Shown here piece by piece: positions 1 to 9,577 of a DNA stretch of 37,598 nucleotides (positions are counted from its first letter, which is position 1; every line of letters starts with the position of its first letter). Where the stretch lies: contig NZ_FQZG01000040.1 in the NCBI RefSeq assembly GCF_900141915.1, positions 1 through 37,598 of the forward strand, in the 5' to 3' direction. The position numbers were made by a program, and so were the translations under genes. The DNA is from Tessaracoccus bendigoensis DSM 12906 (lineage in GTDB: Bacteria > Actinomycetota > Actinomycetes > Propionibacteriales > Propionibacteriaceae). The notes under the pieces were generated by a model. It made no database searches, was not told the origin of the DNA, and worked only from the letters and a program-made list of their open reading frames with translations.

Positions 1-38
1 CCGCCGACGGCGGACGCGGGCAGTGGCTGGCCCCGGGT

Positions 39-128
39 TTGAGCAGGATCTGCAAGTCAACGCCGTCGACGCTGCATCGTCAGCAGAAAACACCCGGATC
101 GCCCCAATGAGTAGTAGATCCTGCTCAA
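39..128. repeat. Inverted-repeat element, copy A (MITE/REP-like)
   Basis: A 90-bp element is bounded by perfect 13-bp terminal inverted repeats, TTGAGCAGGATCT at 39-51 and AGATCCTGCTCAA at 116-128. It shares the ends, the following GCAAGTCA and an internal GCATCGTC word with two copies at 37079-37170 and 37251-37341. Here only one arm of the internal hairpin is preserved (GCATCGTCAGCAG). It encodes no protein. It lies just upstream of the oxoprolinase gene. Non-autonomous mobile element or REP-type repeat is an inference from structure and copy number. Confidence 0.7.
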
Positions 129-163
129 CGACGCGACCACCCCAGCCCCCACCCCCACGGCGG

Positions 164-169
164 TAACCT
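164..169 (+). promoter_or_regulatory. Leaderless -10 hexamer TAACCT
   Basis: TAACCT matches the actinobacterial TAnnnT -10 pattern and ends 7 nt before the ATG at 177, with no Shine-Dalgarno in between. Transcription would start at or next to the A of the ATG. No convincing -35 was found. Confidence 0.45.
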
Positions 170-176
170 CGACCCC

Positions 177-3100
177 ATGGCAGCAGGCTGGCAGTTCTGG
201 ATCGACCGGGGTGGCACGTTCACCGACATCGTGGCCCGACGACCCGACGGCGCCCTACTCACCCACAAGCTCCTCTCCGAGGACCCCGCGACGCCTCCCC
301 GCTACCTCGACGCCGCCGTCGCCGGCATCCGGCACCTGCTCGGCATCGACCAGGGAGAACCGATCCCCTCCGACCGCATCGACGTCGTCCGCATGGGTAC
401 CACGGTCGCCACCAACGCACTCCTCGAACGCAAGGGCGAGCCGACCGCGCTGGTCATCACGCGTGGTTTCGCCGACGCCCTTCGCATCGGCTACCAGAAC
501 CGGCCCCGCCTGTTCGACCGGCACATCGTGCTCCCCTCCATGCTCTACGAGCGCGTCATCGAGGTCGACGAGCGCATCACCGCCGACGGCGCCGTCCTCA
601 CCCCGCCCGACCTCAATGCCCTGGACGAGCAACTGCGCCAAGCCCGGGCCGATGGGATCGACGCGCTCGCCGTCGTCTGTCTGCACGCCCATCTCCATCC
701 GGCCCACGAACGCGCGATCGGCGGCCTCGCGCGTCGACTCGGGTTCGCGCAGGTCTCCCTGTCGAGCGAGGTCAGCCCCCTGATGAAGGTCGTCTCCCGC
801 GGCGACACCACCGTCGTCGACGCCTACCTCTCCCCGGTGCTGCGCCGCTACGTCGACCAGGTCTCGGCCGAGTTGCCGGGCGTGAAGCTGCTCTTCATGC
901 AGTCACACGGCGGGCTCACCGAGGCCAGGCACTTCCGCGGAAAGGACGCCGTCCTGTCCGGCCCGGCCGGCGGCATCGTCGGCATGGTGCGGATGTCGCA
1001 GGCCGCGGGGTTCGACCGGGTGATCGGGTTCGACATGGGCGGCACCTCGACGGACGTCTCCCACTATGCGGGCGCGTTCGAGCGGGTCTTCGACAGCGAG
1101 GTCGCCGGGGTGCGGCTGCGGGCCCCGATGCTCGACATCCACACCGTCGCCGCCGGCGGGGGCTCGGTGCTGCACTTCGACGGCGCCCGCTACCGGGTCG
1201 GCCCCGACTCGGCGGGCGCTCTGCCCGGCCCGGCCTCCTACCGCCACGGCGGTCCCCTCACAGTCACCGACGCCAACGTGGTGCTGGGCCGCATCCACCC
1301 CGAACACTTCCCCGCCGTCTTCGGGCCGTCCGGCGACCAGAGCCTCGACGCCGACGCCGTCCGCGCCGCCTTCCAGGCGCTGGCCGCCGAGGTGGCCGAC
1401 GCCACGGGCAACCAAAGCTCACCAGAGGAGGTCGCGGCCGGGTTCCTGCGCATCGCGGTGGCGAACATGGCCAATGCGGTGAAGAAGATCTCGGTCGCGA
1501 AGGGGCACGACATCACCGAATACGCCCTGACGACCTTCGGCGGCGCCGGTGGGCAGCACGCCTGCGCGGTCGCCGACGCCCTCGGCATGCGCACCGTCCT
1601 GGTACCCCCGATGGCGGGGGTGCTTTCGGCGCTCGGCATGGGGTTGGCCGACGTCACGGCCATGCGCGAGCAGTCCGTCGAGCAACCGCTCCTCGACGAC
1701 TCGCTTCCCCATCTGACAGAGGTGGCAGACCGACTCACCGAGGACGCCCGCCGCGAACTCGAGCCCGACGACGTCCGCCGCGGGAACCTCTCCATCGTCA
1801 GGCAGGCCCACCTGCGCTACGACGGCACCGACACCGCCCTCGCAGTGTCGCTGGCCGACCCGGCGACGATGCGGGCCGAGTTCGAGGTGGCCCACCGCAG
1901 GCAGTACTCGTTCCTGCTCGACCGGCCGCTGGTCGTCGAGGCGATCTCGGTCGAGGTGCTCACCCACGGCGAAGATCCGACGGTGACGACCGCTCCAGAC
2001 AGCGCGGAGGCACCCAGGTCGACGGTGACCGTACCCATGTACGTCGCCGACGCCTGGCGACAGGTGCCGCTCCATCGGCGCGACGCGCTGCCTCCACGAT
2101 TCCGGGTGGCAGGACCGGCGCTGATCGCCGAGGCGAACGCGACCACCGTCGTCGATGAGGGCTGGGATGCCACCGTCGGCGACCTTGGCGAACTGCGCCT
2201 CGGACGGGTCGCCCGCGCCGTCGAGGGTGGGGCCTCGACGGCGGTCGACCCGGTGCTGCTTGAGGTGTTCAACAACCTGTTCATGGCGGTGGCCGAGCAG
2301 ATGGGGGTGCGGCTGGAGCAGACGTCGCAGTCGGTCAACATCAAGGAGCGGCTCGACTTCTCCTGCGCCCTGTTCGACCCGCAAGGCCACCTGATCGCCA
2401 ACGCGCCGCACATCCCCGTCCATCTCGGCTCGATGGGCACCAGCGTGCGGGAGGTGATCGCCCGGGCGGGCCGAGTCCGCCCAGGCGACACATACGCCGT
2501 CAACGACCCCTACCACGGGGGCACCCACCTGCCAGACATCACGGTGATCAGCCCCGTGTTCGACGCCGCGGGCAAGGTGGTGCTGTTCTGGGTGGCTTCC
2601 CGCGGCCACCACGCCGAGATCGGCGGGATCACTCCCGGATCGATGCCCGCCCGCTCCACCTCGGTTGAGGAGGAGGGGGTGCTGTTCGACGCGTGGCTAC
2701 TCGTCGAGGACGGCCGCTTCCGCGAGGCCGAGACCAGGGCCCTGCTCACGTCTGGGACGTATCCTTCACGCAACCCCGACGGCAACCTGGCCGACCTGCG
2801 CGCCCAGGTCGCCGCCAATGCCCGCGGTGCCGAGGAGGTGGCCGTGATGATCGACCACTTCGGAGCCGACGTCGTCCGGGCCTACATGCGTCACGTGCAG
2901 GACAACGCCGAGGAGGCCGTGCGGCGGGTCATCGACAACCTGGCCGACGGCGACAGCAGCTACGTCACCGACTCGGGCGCGACGATCCGGGTCAGGGTCC
3001 TGGTCGACCACGAGACGCGCTCGGCCACGCTCGACTTCACCGGCACGTCGCCGCAGCTGGCAACCAACCTCAACGCGCCTGCGGCGGTCACCACCGCGGC

Positions 3101-3782
3101 CGCACTGTACGTTTTCCGAACGCTCGTCGACGACGACATCCCCCTCAACGACGGGTGCCTGAGGCCGCTGCGGATCGTCATTCCTGAGGGTTCGATGCTG
3201 TCACCACTTTTCCCGGCGGCCGTCGTCGGCGGCAACGTCGAAACCTCGCAGGCCGTCACCGGCGCCCTGTACGCGGCGCTCGGGGTGCAGGCCGAGGGGT
3301 CGGGCACCATGAACAACGTGTCCTTCGGCAACGCCGACCACCAGTACTACGAGACGCTCGGCTCCGGCTCTGGGGCCGGCCCCGGCTATGACGGCGCCGC
3401 GGTGGTGCAGACCCACATGACCAACTCCCGGTTGACGGACCCGGAGGTGTTGGAGTCGCGGTATCCGCTGTTGCTGGATTCCTACGCGATCCGGCCCGGC
3501 AGCGGAGGCGAGGGTCGCTGGCGCGGTGGCGACGGCGGGGTGCGGCGGCTGCGCTTCCTTCAACCCATGACCGTCAGCCTGCTCTCTGGGCACCGCCTGG
3601 TGCCGCCCTACGGGATGGCCGGCGGCTCCTCCGGCTCGCTCGGCGCCAACCGGGTCGAGCGGGCCGACGGCACCGTCACGCCGCTGGCCGGCAACGACGT
3701 CGCCGAGGTCGGGGTCGACGACGTGCTGGTCGTGGAGACCCCCGGCGGCGGGGGCTACGGTAGCCCCGAGGTCCGAAGCTGA
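177..3782 (+). CDS. Hydantoinase A/B fusion, 5-oxoprolinase family
   Basis: The 1201-residue protein joins a HyuA-type half (about residues 1-685) to a HyuB-type half (about 690-1195). The N-terminus reads RGGTFTDIV and a second ASKHA phosphate-binding motif reads [11 protein letters not shown] near residue 285; GGAGGQHAC follows near 455. The HyuB half opens at [14 protein letters not shown] and closes with the glycine-rich GGGGYGSP. In this family ATP hydrolysis drives opening of a cyclic amide such as 5-oxoproline or a hydantoin. The length matches fused eukaryotic-type 5-oxoprolinases (about 1290 aa), while many bacteria carry the halves as separate genes. The substrate cannot be read from the sequence. 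A -10 hexamer 7 nt upstream supports ATG 177 as a leaderless start. The next gene follows after 19 bp, so the two are probably co-transcribed. Confidence 0.9.
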   Translation: MAAGWQFWIDRGGTFTDIVARRPDGALLTHKLLSEDPATPPRYLDAAVAGIRHLLGIDQGEPIPSDRIDVVRMGTTVATNALLERKGEPTALVITRGFADALRIGYQNRPRLFDRHIVLPSMLYERVIEVDERITADGAVLTPPDLNALDEQLRQARADGIDALAVVCLHAHLHPAHERAIGGLARRLGFAQVSLSSEVSPLMKVVSRGDTTVVDAYLSPVLRRYVDQVSAELPGVKLLFMQSHGGLTEARHFRGKDAVLSGPAGGIVGMVRMSQAAGFDRVIGFDMGGTSTDVSHYAGAFERVFDSEVAGVRLRAPMLDIHTVAAGGGSVLHFDGARYRVGPDSAGALPGPASYRHGGPLTVTDANVVLGRIHPEHFPAVFGPSGDQSLDADAVRAAFQALAAEVADATGNQSSPEEVAAGFLRIAVANMANAVKKISVAKGHDITEYALTTFGGAGGQHACAVADALGMRTVLVPPMAGVLSALGMGLADVTAMREQSVEQPLLDDSLPHLTEVADRLTEDARRELEPDDVRRGNLSIVRQAHLRYDGTDTALAVSLADPATMRAEFEVAHRRQYSFLLDRPLVVEAISVEVLTHGEDPTVTTAPDSAEAPRSTVTVPMYVADAWRQVPLHRRDALPPRFRVAGPALIAEANATTVVDEGWDATVGDLGELRLGRVARAVEGGASTAVDPVLLEVFNNLFMAVAEQMGVRLEQTSQSVNIKERLDFSCALFDPQGHLIANAPHIPVHLGSMGTSVREVIARAGRVRPGDTYAVNDPYHGGTHLPDITVISPVFDAAGKVVLFWVASRGHHAEIGGITPGSMPARSTSVEEEGVLFDAWLLVEDGRFREAETRALLTSGTYPSRNPDGNLADLRAQVAANARGAEEVAVMIDHFGADVVRAYMRHVQDNAEEAVRRVIDNLADGDSSYVTDSGATIRVRVLVDHETRSATLDFTGTSPQLATNLNAPAAVTTAAALYVFRTLVDDDIPLNDGCLRPLRIVIPEGSMLSPLFPAAVVGGNVETSQAVTGALYAALGVQAEGSGTMNNVSFGNADHQYYETLGSGSGAGPGYDGAAVVQTHMTNSRLTDPEVLESRYPLLLDSYAIRPGSGGEGRWRGGDGGVRRLRFLQPMTVSLLSGHRLVPPYGMAGGSSGSLGANRVERADGTVTPLAGNDVAEVGVDDVLVVETPGGGGYGSPEVRS

Positions 3783-3801
3783 GAAAGGGCGTGAAACGGC
3801 A

Positions 3802-4716
3802 ATGGAAGCATTCAAGATCCTGATCGTCGGGGCAGGTGCGACAGGCGGGGCCCTGGGGACCAGGCTGCTGGAGGCCGGCCGGGATGTGACCTTCCTGGTG
3901 CGGCCGGGGCGTGCGGCGGCGCTGGCCGGAAACGGGCTGCGCTTCGTGGCGCCGGACGGCGACCGCAGGCACCCGGTGAAGACCATCACCGACACCGACG
4001 GCGCCGACCCCTTCGATCTCGTCTTCGTCGCGGTCAAAGCACCCGCAATCCCGTCGGTCCTGAAGAGCATGGCCGGGGCGGTCGGCCCGGCCACCGTGAT
4101 CGTCCCGATCCTCAACGGCCTGGACCACCTCGAAGCGTTGCAGGACGCCTACCCGGGGCAGATCGTCGGTGGCCTCGTGAAGATCGTCGCCACCGTCGGA
4201 GATGACGGGCAGGTCGAACAGATGACTCGGATGTTCTCATTGACGATCGGTGCGTTGAGCCGGAAGGCGGTGCCCTCGGCGGTTGCGGCCGCCCTGGACG
4301 TGCCCGGAATCGATCTCGCGCTGGACGAGAACATCACGGACCGGTTGTGGGAGAAGTGGGCGTTCATCGCCGCGGCCGGTGCCATCACCTGCCTGTTTCG
4401 CAACTCGGTCGGGAACATTCTCGCCGGTGGCGGGCGGGAGGCCATCGTAGGCCTGATCGCCGAGGCCGAAGCGGTGGCCGCGGCCGCAGGCCACCCGGTC
4501 GGCGCCGAAGCGCACCGGCGGAGCACCGCCCTCCTGCTGCAGGAGGGTTCGGCTTTCACCTCGTCGCTGTACCGGGATCTCCTCCGAGGAGACGCCGTCG
4601 AGGCCGGGCACATCCTCGGCGCGCTGATCGGGCGTGCCGACACGCTCGGCGTTCCCACCCCGCTGACGAAACTGGCAATGGTCAGCATCCGGGCGCATGA
4701 GGCTGCACAGGGGTAG
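3802..4716 (+). CDS. Ketopantoate reductase family (PanE/ApbA-like) dehydrogenase
   Basis: This 304-residue protein starts with a Rossmann fold (ILIVGAGATGG, residues 6-16) that binds NAD(P)H. The family lysine lies in VAVKAPAIPSV and an NGLDHLEAL segment contains the conserved Asn. The C-terminal helical ApbA_C domain is recognisable from EKWAFIAAAGAITCLFRNSVG-like sequence through SSLYRDLLRG. Family members reduce 2-dehydropantoate to pantoate for coenzyme A synthesis, but many paralogues act on other 2-oxo acids. It sits 19 bp behind an oxoprolinase rather than near panB or panC, so a role in amide or 2-oxo acid catabolism is as likely as pantothenate synthesis. The upstream AAAGGG is a poorly spaced ribosome-binding site. 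There is no signal peptide. Confidence 0.85.
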   Translation: MEAFKILIVGAGATGGALGTRLLEAGRDVTFLVRPGRAAALAGNGLRFVAPDGDRRHPVKTITDTDGADPFDLVFVAVKAPAIPSVLKSMAGAVGPATVIVPILNGLDHLEALQDAYPGQIVGGLVKIVATVGDDGQVEQMTRMFSLTIGALSRKAVPSAVAAALDVPGIDLALDENITDRLWEKWAFIAAAGAITCLFRNSVGNILAGGGREAIVGLIAEAEAVAAAAGHPVGAEAHRRSTALLLQEGSAFTSSLYRDLLRGDAVEAGHILGALIGRADTLGVPTPLTKLAMVSIRAHEAAQG

Positions 4717-4872
4717 GCACACCGACCTCCCGCGCCGGCGAGCCGTCCACCGTCGAACGCCTGGCTTCACGCTCGGCGACGCGACTCATCGCACTGGTGC
4801 GCCGCCGTCGGGTAGACGATGATTGGCCAAATAGCGCGACCCTCCAAATCGCCGTCCACCAAGGAGCAACCG

Positions 4873-7800
4873 ATGACCGACGACGTCCTCAGCACTTCCT
4901 TCGAACCCGGCCAGCCCGTCGCCACCTCCTCGTCCGACGGCATCCGGAGCCGCGTCACGGCAGGGCCTGAGAACCCGTTCGTCGGGCTGCCCGGCCTCGG
5001 GTCGTCTGGTCGCCAGGCGCTCAGCATCGAATGGGACGCCCCAGGCGCTCGGGTCGCTTCGGTGCTGGACGGGCCCATCGCGATCGGCCCCCGGTCGCGG
5101 CTCAGCTACGACCTCTTCTTCGACGGCTCGGTCGACGACGAGGCCCCCGCGTCGGCCCACGTCGCGCTCGACCTCGTCTTCGAGGACGGGTCGCGCCTGT
5201 CGAAGGCCCGGCCCATCGACGGACACGGGGTGGCCCTGACCGCCGTCGCGCAGGGCACCTCGCGAATCCTGCTGCCGAGGCAGTGGAACCAGATCACCTG
5301 CGACCTGGCCGCCTTCGCCGGGCGCACCGTCGTCGCCGTCATCGCCTCGGTCGACGCACCGACCGCGGGGCGGGCCTGGGTCGACGACGTCTCCATCGCG
5401 CCGCTCGACCCTCCCGGCGACCCCGTCGACCTGGTCGATACCCGGCGGGGCTCCAACTCCTCCCCCGGGTTGTCGCGCGGCAATACCTTCCCCGCGATCG
5501 CGGTGCCCAACGGCGCGCTGCTCGTCTCACCGATGACCAGGCGCGCGCTCGACTGGTTCTACGCCTGGTCGCAGCACAACACGGCCTCGGGCTACCCGGC
5601 GTTCGAGGGCATCGTCCTCACCAACGAGCCCAGCCCCTGGATGGGTGACCGGAACCAGCTGATCCTGACCCCCACCTGGGGCGCCGACGCCAAGCCGCAC
5701 ACCTTCACACACGCAGACGAGGAGGCGCGGCCCTACCGCTATGCCGTGCGCCTCGACGGCGGGCTGCGAGTCGACGCGACACCGTCTCGGCACGGCGCGA
5801 TCATCCGTCTGACAACGCCCGACGTGCCCGGCACGCTACGGATCGCCCACGGCGTCGCCGACGGAGCCTCCAGGTTGCGGCAACGCGGGGACGGGCTCTG
5901 GGTCGGTTGGGTCGACAACGGTTCCGGGCTGTCCACCGGACGCTCCCGGCTGTTCGTGGCGATCGCGTTCGACGCGGAGTCGACGGTCGATCCCGACGAC
6001 CCCGGCTCGGTTCGTCTCGACGCCGCCCCCGGCGAGACGGTGTGCGCGCGGGTCGGCACGTCACTGATCTCCATCGATCAGGCGGTGCACGTCCTGCGGG
6101 ATGAACTCGACGTCGACTTCGACGAGCTTCAAACCGCGGCGCGTTCCCTCTGGGCTGCACGTCTCGACGTCCTGGAGGTTGAGGGCGCCAGCCGGGAGGA
6201 GCTGGTGGGCATCTACTCCAGCCTTTACCGCGTGAATCTGTATCCGAACTTCAGCGACGAGGTGGCCGACGGCCGCATCGTCCACGCCAGCCCCGTCCTT
6301 CCGCACCTGAAGGATTCGGACGACGAGCACACCGGCGCGCAACTGGTCACGGGGAGGATGAGCGTCAACCACGGCTTCTGGGACACCTACCGCACGGTGT
6401 GGCCCCTTTATGCGCTGGCCTACCCCGTCGAGGGCGCCGAGCTGGCCGACGGGTTCGTCTCGCAGTTTCGAACCGGGGGCTGGATCGCGCGGTGGTCCTC
6501 GCCCGGCTACGCCGATCTGATGACCGGCACGAGCTCCGATGTCGCTTTTGCCGACCTGGACGCGAAGGGCGCGCCGCTGCCCGACCGGTTCGCCACGTAC
6601 TACGCGGGGCTGCGCAACGCGACGGCCATGCCGACCGAGGCGGGCGTCGGCCGCAAGGATCTGCGCTGGGTGTTCCGGGGAGCCCCGACACCAGAGTCGC
6701 ACGAGCCCGTCTCTTGGGCATTCGAGGCGTCCCTGAACGACTATGCGCTGGGTCTCATGGCGGCGCGTCTGGCCGGGGAAGCCGACCTCGAATCCCGCGC
6801 CGTCCGCAGGCTACAAGACGAATCGGCCTACCTGCTGGGTCGCTCGTCGGCGTATGCCAACCTCTACGACACCGCGACCGGCTTCTTCCAGAGCCGCCAC
6901 TTGGACGGCAGCGTCCGCACCCCGGTCGACCGGTACGACCCGCGCGTCTGGGGCGGCGACTACACCGAGGCCAACGGCTGGGCCTTCGCCTTCCCGGCAC
7001 CCCACGACGTGGCCGGGTTGGCTCACCTGGTCGGCGGTCGTGAGGCCCTGCGGGAGCGGCTCGACCTGTTCTTCGCCACGCCTGAGGACGGCGATCGGCC
7101 CGGCACCTACCCGGCGAGCATGCATGAGATCCTCGAGGCACGGCTGACCCGGGCAGGGCAGTTCGCCGTCAGCAACCAGCCGGTGCATCACATCCCCTTC
7201 CTGTACGCGTTCACGTCGACGCCGTGGCGGGTCGGCGAGGTCGTGCACGACGCGCTGCGGCGGCTGTTCTGCGGCTCCGAGTTCGGCCAGGGCTTCCCGG
7301 GTGATGAGGACAACGGGGAGATGTCGGCCTGGTACCTGTTCGCGCTGTCGGGGCTCTACCCGCTTCAGGTCGGCACGCCGCGCTATACGCTGCACGCGCC
7401 TTACCTGCCGGAGATGCGCTGGCACCTCCCAGACGGCGACCTGGTGATCCGCACCGAGGGCTCCGGAGGCTACGTTGAGGCGGTGACGCTCGACGGCACC
7501 CCGGTGGAGCGCACCTGGCTCGACCACGAAGAACTGGTCGGAGGCCGCACCCTCGTCTTCCGGCTCGCCGAGACGCCCTCCAGTTGGGCCACCGGCGAGG
7601 CGGCCTCGGCCCCGTCGCACACCCCGTGGGGTGAGACGCCGAGGCGTTGGGTCGACGTCGGCGGCGAGGCGAAGGTGACGGCGTCGCACGGCCTCGACCC
7701 GGCACCCTTGGTCGACGACGACCCGGACGGCGGCGTCGAGTTGCCGACCGGTTGCACGGCGGAGTGGCGCTTCGACACGCAGACGCGGGTCGAGGCATAC

Positions 7801-8034
7801 ACCCTGATGGGCGGCCCCGAGCCGATGACCGAGGCGGCGTGGCGCTTGGAGGCGCTGGTCGACGGGGCGTGGGCGGAGATCGACCGGCGGGAAGGCGAGT
7901 CGACCGACTGGCCAGGGCAATTGCGCCCGTTCGTGCTCGACGCGGCGGCCACGGTGGAGGCCGTCCGGCTCACGGTCGCGCGGGGCCCGTTGTGGCTTGC
8001 CCAGGTCGAGTTGCTGGCTATGCGCGGCCTCTGA
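4873..8034 (+). CDS. GH92 family alpha-mannosidase, cytoplasmic
   Basis: The 1053-residue protein is a glycoside hydrolase family 92 enzyme; the family comprises calcium-dependent exo-acting alpha-mannosidases. GH92 hallmarks in order are VDTRRGSNSSPGLSRGNTFP near residue 190, GFWDTYRTVWPLYALAYP near 500, NQPVHHIPFLYAF near 770 and DEDNGEMSAWYLFALSGLYP near 810. The first ~180 residues look like a carbohydrate-binding beta-sandwich and the last ~100 (AEWRFDTQTRVEAYTL onward) like a discoidin/F5-F8 type sandwich. ATG 4873 is preferred over the in-frame ATG at 4819 because AAGGAG at 4861-4866 is well placed. No signal peptide is seen, unlike many secreted GH92 enzymes, so it may trim imported mannosides in the cytoplasm. 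No transporter gene lies beside it. Confidence 0.92.
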   Translation: MTDDVLSTSFEPGQPVATSSSDGIRSRVTAGPENPFVGLPGLGSSGRQALSIEWDAPGARVASVLDGPIAIGPRSRLSYDLFFDGSVDDEAPASAHVALDLVFEDGSRLSKARPIDGHGVALTAVAQGTSRILLPRQWNQITCDLAAFAGRTVVAVIASVDAPTAGRAWVDDVSIAPLDPPGDPVDLVDTRRGSNSSPGLSRGNTFPAIAVPNGALLVSPMTRRALDWFYAWSQHNTASGYPAFEGIVLTNEPSPWMGDRNQLILTPTWGADAKPHTFTHADEEARPYRYAVRLDGGLRVDATPSRHGAIIRLTTPDVPGTLRIAHGVADGASRLRQRGDGLWVGWVDNGSGLSTGRSRLFVAIAFDAESTVDPDDPGSVRLDAAPGETVCARVGTSLISIDQAVHVLRDELDVDFDELQTAARSLWAARLDVLEVEGASREELVGIYSSLYRVNLYPNFSDEVADGRIVHASPVLPHLKDSDDEHTGAQLVTGRMSVNHGFWDTYRTVWPLYALAYPVEGAELADGFVSQFRTGGWIARWSSPGYADLMTGTSSDVAFADLDAKGAPLPDRFATYYAGLRNATAMPTEAGVGRKDLRWVFRGAPTPESHEPVSWAFEASLNDYALGLMAARLAGEADLESRAVRRLQDESAYLLGRSSAYANLYDTATGFFQSRHLDGSVRTPVDRYDPRVWGGDYTEANGWAFAFPAPHDVAGLAHLVGGREALRERLDLFFATPEDGDRPGTYPASMHEILEARLTRAGQFAVSNQPVHHIPFLYAFTSTPWRVGEVVHDALRRLFCGSEFGQGFPGDEDNGEMSAWYLFALSGLYPLQVGTPRYTLHAPYLPEMRWHLPDGDLVIRTEGSGGYVEAVTLDGTPVERTWLDHEELVGGRTLVFRLAETPSSWATGEAASAPSHTPWGETPRRWVDVGGEAKVTASHGLDPAPLVDDDPDGGVELPTGCTAEWRFDTQTRVEAYTLMGGPEPMTEAAWRLEALVDGAWAEIDRREGESTDWPGQLRPFVLDAAATVEAVRLTVARGPLWLAQVELLAMRGL

Positions 8035-8044
8035 CCTGCCCGGC

Positions 8045-8095
8045 GTTCGGGGCCCCACCCCGTTCGGGGCCCCAGCCCGTTCGGGGCCCCACCCC
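8045..8095 (+). repeat. 17-bp tandem repeat, three copies
   Basis: GTTCGGGGCCCC occurs at 8045, 8062 and 8079, an exact 17-bp period, with ACCCC/AGCCC linkers. Each copy contains the palindrome GGGGCCCC. It starts 11 bp after the GH92 stop codon. Function is unknown; stacked GC hairpins could act as a crude terminator. Confidence 0.75.
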
Positions 8096-8104
8096 CAGCC
8101 CCGG

Positions 8105-8266
8105 TCCCACGACGAAAATCGACCACTGGTCGATTCTGCTCCGTCAGACCACGAGAATCGTCCACTGCCCACACCGCCCGAACCCCAGCACCCCAGTCCC
8201 ACAACGAAAATCGACCACTGGCCGGTTCTGCTCCGTCAGACCACAAAAATCGCCCACTGCCCACAC
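8105..8266. repeat. Two ~70-bp direct repeats with 19-bp palindrome, upstream of DUF3883 gene
   Basis: Copies at 8105-8174 and 8197-8266 are offset by 92 bp. Each holds AATCGACCACTGG, then CTGCTCCGTCAGACCAC, then AATCGNCCACTGCCCACAC. In copy 1 the first word is a perfect 9+1+9 palindrome, AATCGACCACTGGTCGATT (8117-8135). In copy 2 the right arm has decayed (8209-8227). The same palindrome recurs downstream of the gene at 9375-9393 and 9469-9487. Confidence 0.8.
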
Positions 8267-8277
8267 GACGGCTCAGA

Positions 8278-8283
8278 TACGCT
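8278..8283 (+). promoter_or_regulatory. Leaderless -10 hexamer TACGCT
   Basis: TACGCT fits TAnnnT and is 6 nt before ATG 8290. No Shine-Dalgarno is present, so a leaderless transcript is likely. The palindromic repeat array ends 11 bp upstream, so repeats and promoter are adjacent. Confidence 0.5.
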
Positions 8284-8289
8284 GCACCC

Positions 8290-9123
8290 ATGGAGAGCTG
8301 GACTGGCGAGGAGAACGAAGCCATTGTGGCCGAGTACCTCGACATGCTTGAGCAAGAGCTCGCAGGTCAGCACTTCGTCAAGAAGCGTCACAACGAACGG
8401 GTTCAGTCCCTCACCGGTCGTTCGAGGGGATCGGTCGAGTTCAAGTTCCAGAACGCCAGCGCCGCACTTCGTGACATGCACGCTCCGTGGGTTGAGGGAT
8501 ACAAACCTGCACGGAACTACCAGGCCTCGCTGTCAGATGCCATCGAGCAAGCCCTGGCTAACCGGCCGACGCTGACCGAACTCATGCGGCAGAGCGTCGT
8601 CAACAACGCAGCCCATCGCATCGACGTCGCATGGAACGTCATCGACCCGCCAGGGGAGCTGACCTTCCCGGCCGGCGGAACCGCTCGGCCGTTGCACACA
8701 GACTTCGTCATGTTGGAGGCCGCGAACCGTTCGCTGGGCTCCTCGGGAGAACTGCTCATCCTCGAGCGGGAGCGGGAGAACCTCGCCCGCGTCGGACGAA
8801 CGGACTTGGCCTCGCAGGTCGAGCAGGTCTCCGTGACTCGCGGCGATGGCCTTGGCTACGACATCTCTTCTTTTGCTGAGGACGGTCGACCGCGTCTGAT
8901 CGAGGTGAAAACGACACGAAGGGGTCCGGCTTGGCCGATGCTGGTCAGCCGGAACGAGGTTGCCGTCAGCCGCGACCTGGCGAGCAACTACGTTCTGGCA
9001 AGGGTCTTTGAGTTTGCGAAACCCAGTGTTGGTCTCTTTGAGCTGCGCGGGGCAATCGAAGAGACATGCATCCTGGAGCCAGAAACCTGGCGTGCGCTTC
9101 CGAGAGGGCGCCAGGCGGCCTAG
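8290..9123 (+). CDS. DUF3883 restriction-endonuclease-like protein
   Basis: The 277-residue protein has two parts. Residues 1-80 match an N-terminal module I recognise from HNH and DUF3883 nuclease-like proteins (EENEAIVAEYLDMLEQEL, then SRGSVEFKFQNASAALRD, then GYKPARNYQ). Residues ~165-265 are a DUF3883 domain with GLGYDISSFAEDGRPRLIEVKTT, where D191 and E205-V-K207 form the (D/E)-ExK arrangement of PD-(D/E)XK-like nucleases. The likely role is DNA or RNA cleavage or binding in restriction-type defence; this is inferred from the fold family. No methyltransferase or specificity gene lies nearby, so it is an orphan. It is monocistronic, leaderless and bracketed by related palindromic repeats, which suggests acquired or modular DNA. 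Confidence 0.8.
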   Translation: MESWTGEENEAIVAEYLDMLEQELAGQHFVKKRHNERVQSLTGRSRGSVEFKFQNASAALRDMHAPWVEGYKPARNYQASLSDAIEQALANRPTLTELMRQSVVNNAAHRIDVAWNVIDPPGELTFPAGGTARPLHTDFVMLEAANRSLGSSGELLILERERENLARVGRTDLASQVEQVSVTRGDGLGYDISSFAEDGRPRLIEVKTTRRGPAWPMLVSRNEVAVSRDLASNYVLARVFEFAKPSVGLFELRGAIEETCILEPETWRALPRGRQAA

Positions 9124-9313
9124 CGGCCCGTCGCGCCAAATTACACGGGCATAGAGCGCCATTCGGGTGACTGACTTCGTTGTCGTCGGTCGACGTAGGA
9201 CACCGCTACGACTGACCTCCTCCGCCTTGTCTTCCATCCCGACTGACACCCCATACTCATCCGCACCTTCAGGTGCGGCAGAACACTAGCCTTCTTCGGT
9301 CGCGGGCTCGGCC

Positions 9314-9490
9314 AAGGCCCCCCACACACCCCGACGCCCAGGTAGTGGCCGATACTCGACCCCAGACACACCAGAATCGACCACTGGTCAATTTTCACGG
9401 GCCTACCCAAGCCCCCCACACACCCCGACGCCCAGGCAGTGGCCGATAATCGACCCCAGACACACCAGAATCGACCACTGGTCAATTTTC
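9314..9490. repeat. Two 83-bp direct repeats with the same palindrome, downstream of DUF3883 gene
   Basis: Copies at 9314-9396 and 9408-9490 are offset by 94 bp. Each contains CCCCCCACACACCCCGACG, an inverted half-word AGTGGCCGATA and the palindrome AATCGACCACTGGTCAATT with one arm mismatch. A shorter degenerate copy (CGCACACCCCGACGGTCGGCC) follows at about 9511-9531. Together with 8105-8266 these fill both flanks of the DUF3883 gene. The rest of the 454-bp gap to the desaturase gene shows no gene. Confidence 0.8.
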
Positions 9491-9577
9491 GACGGTCGGC
9501 CCCGGGTCACCGCACACCCCGACGGTCGGCCAAAGACATCAGACCGCCGATCCAGCGTGCGAGGGCAGCCAGCCAGC

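Noticed and set aside
6811..8202. 463-codon minus-strand frame opposite the GH92 gene
   Set aside because: Antisense of a well-supported GH92 domain; its 5' part lies in repeats and has no recognisable domain.
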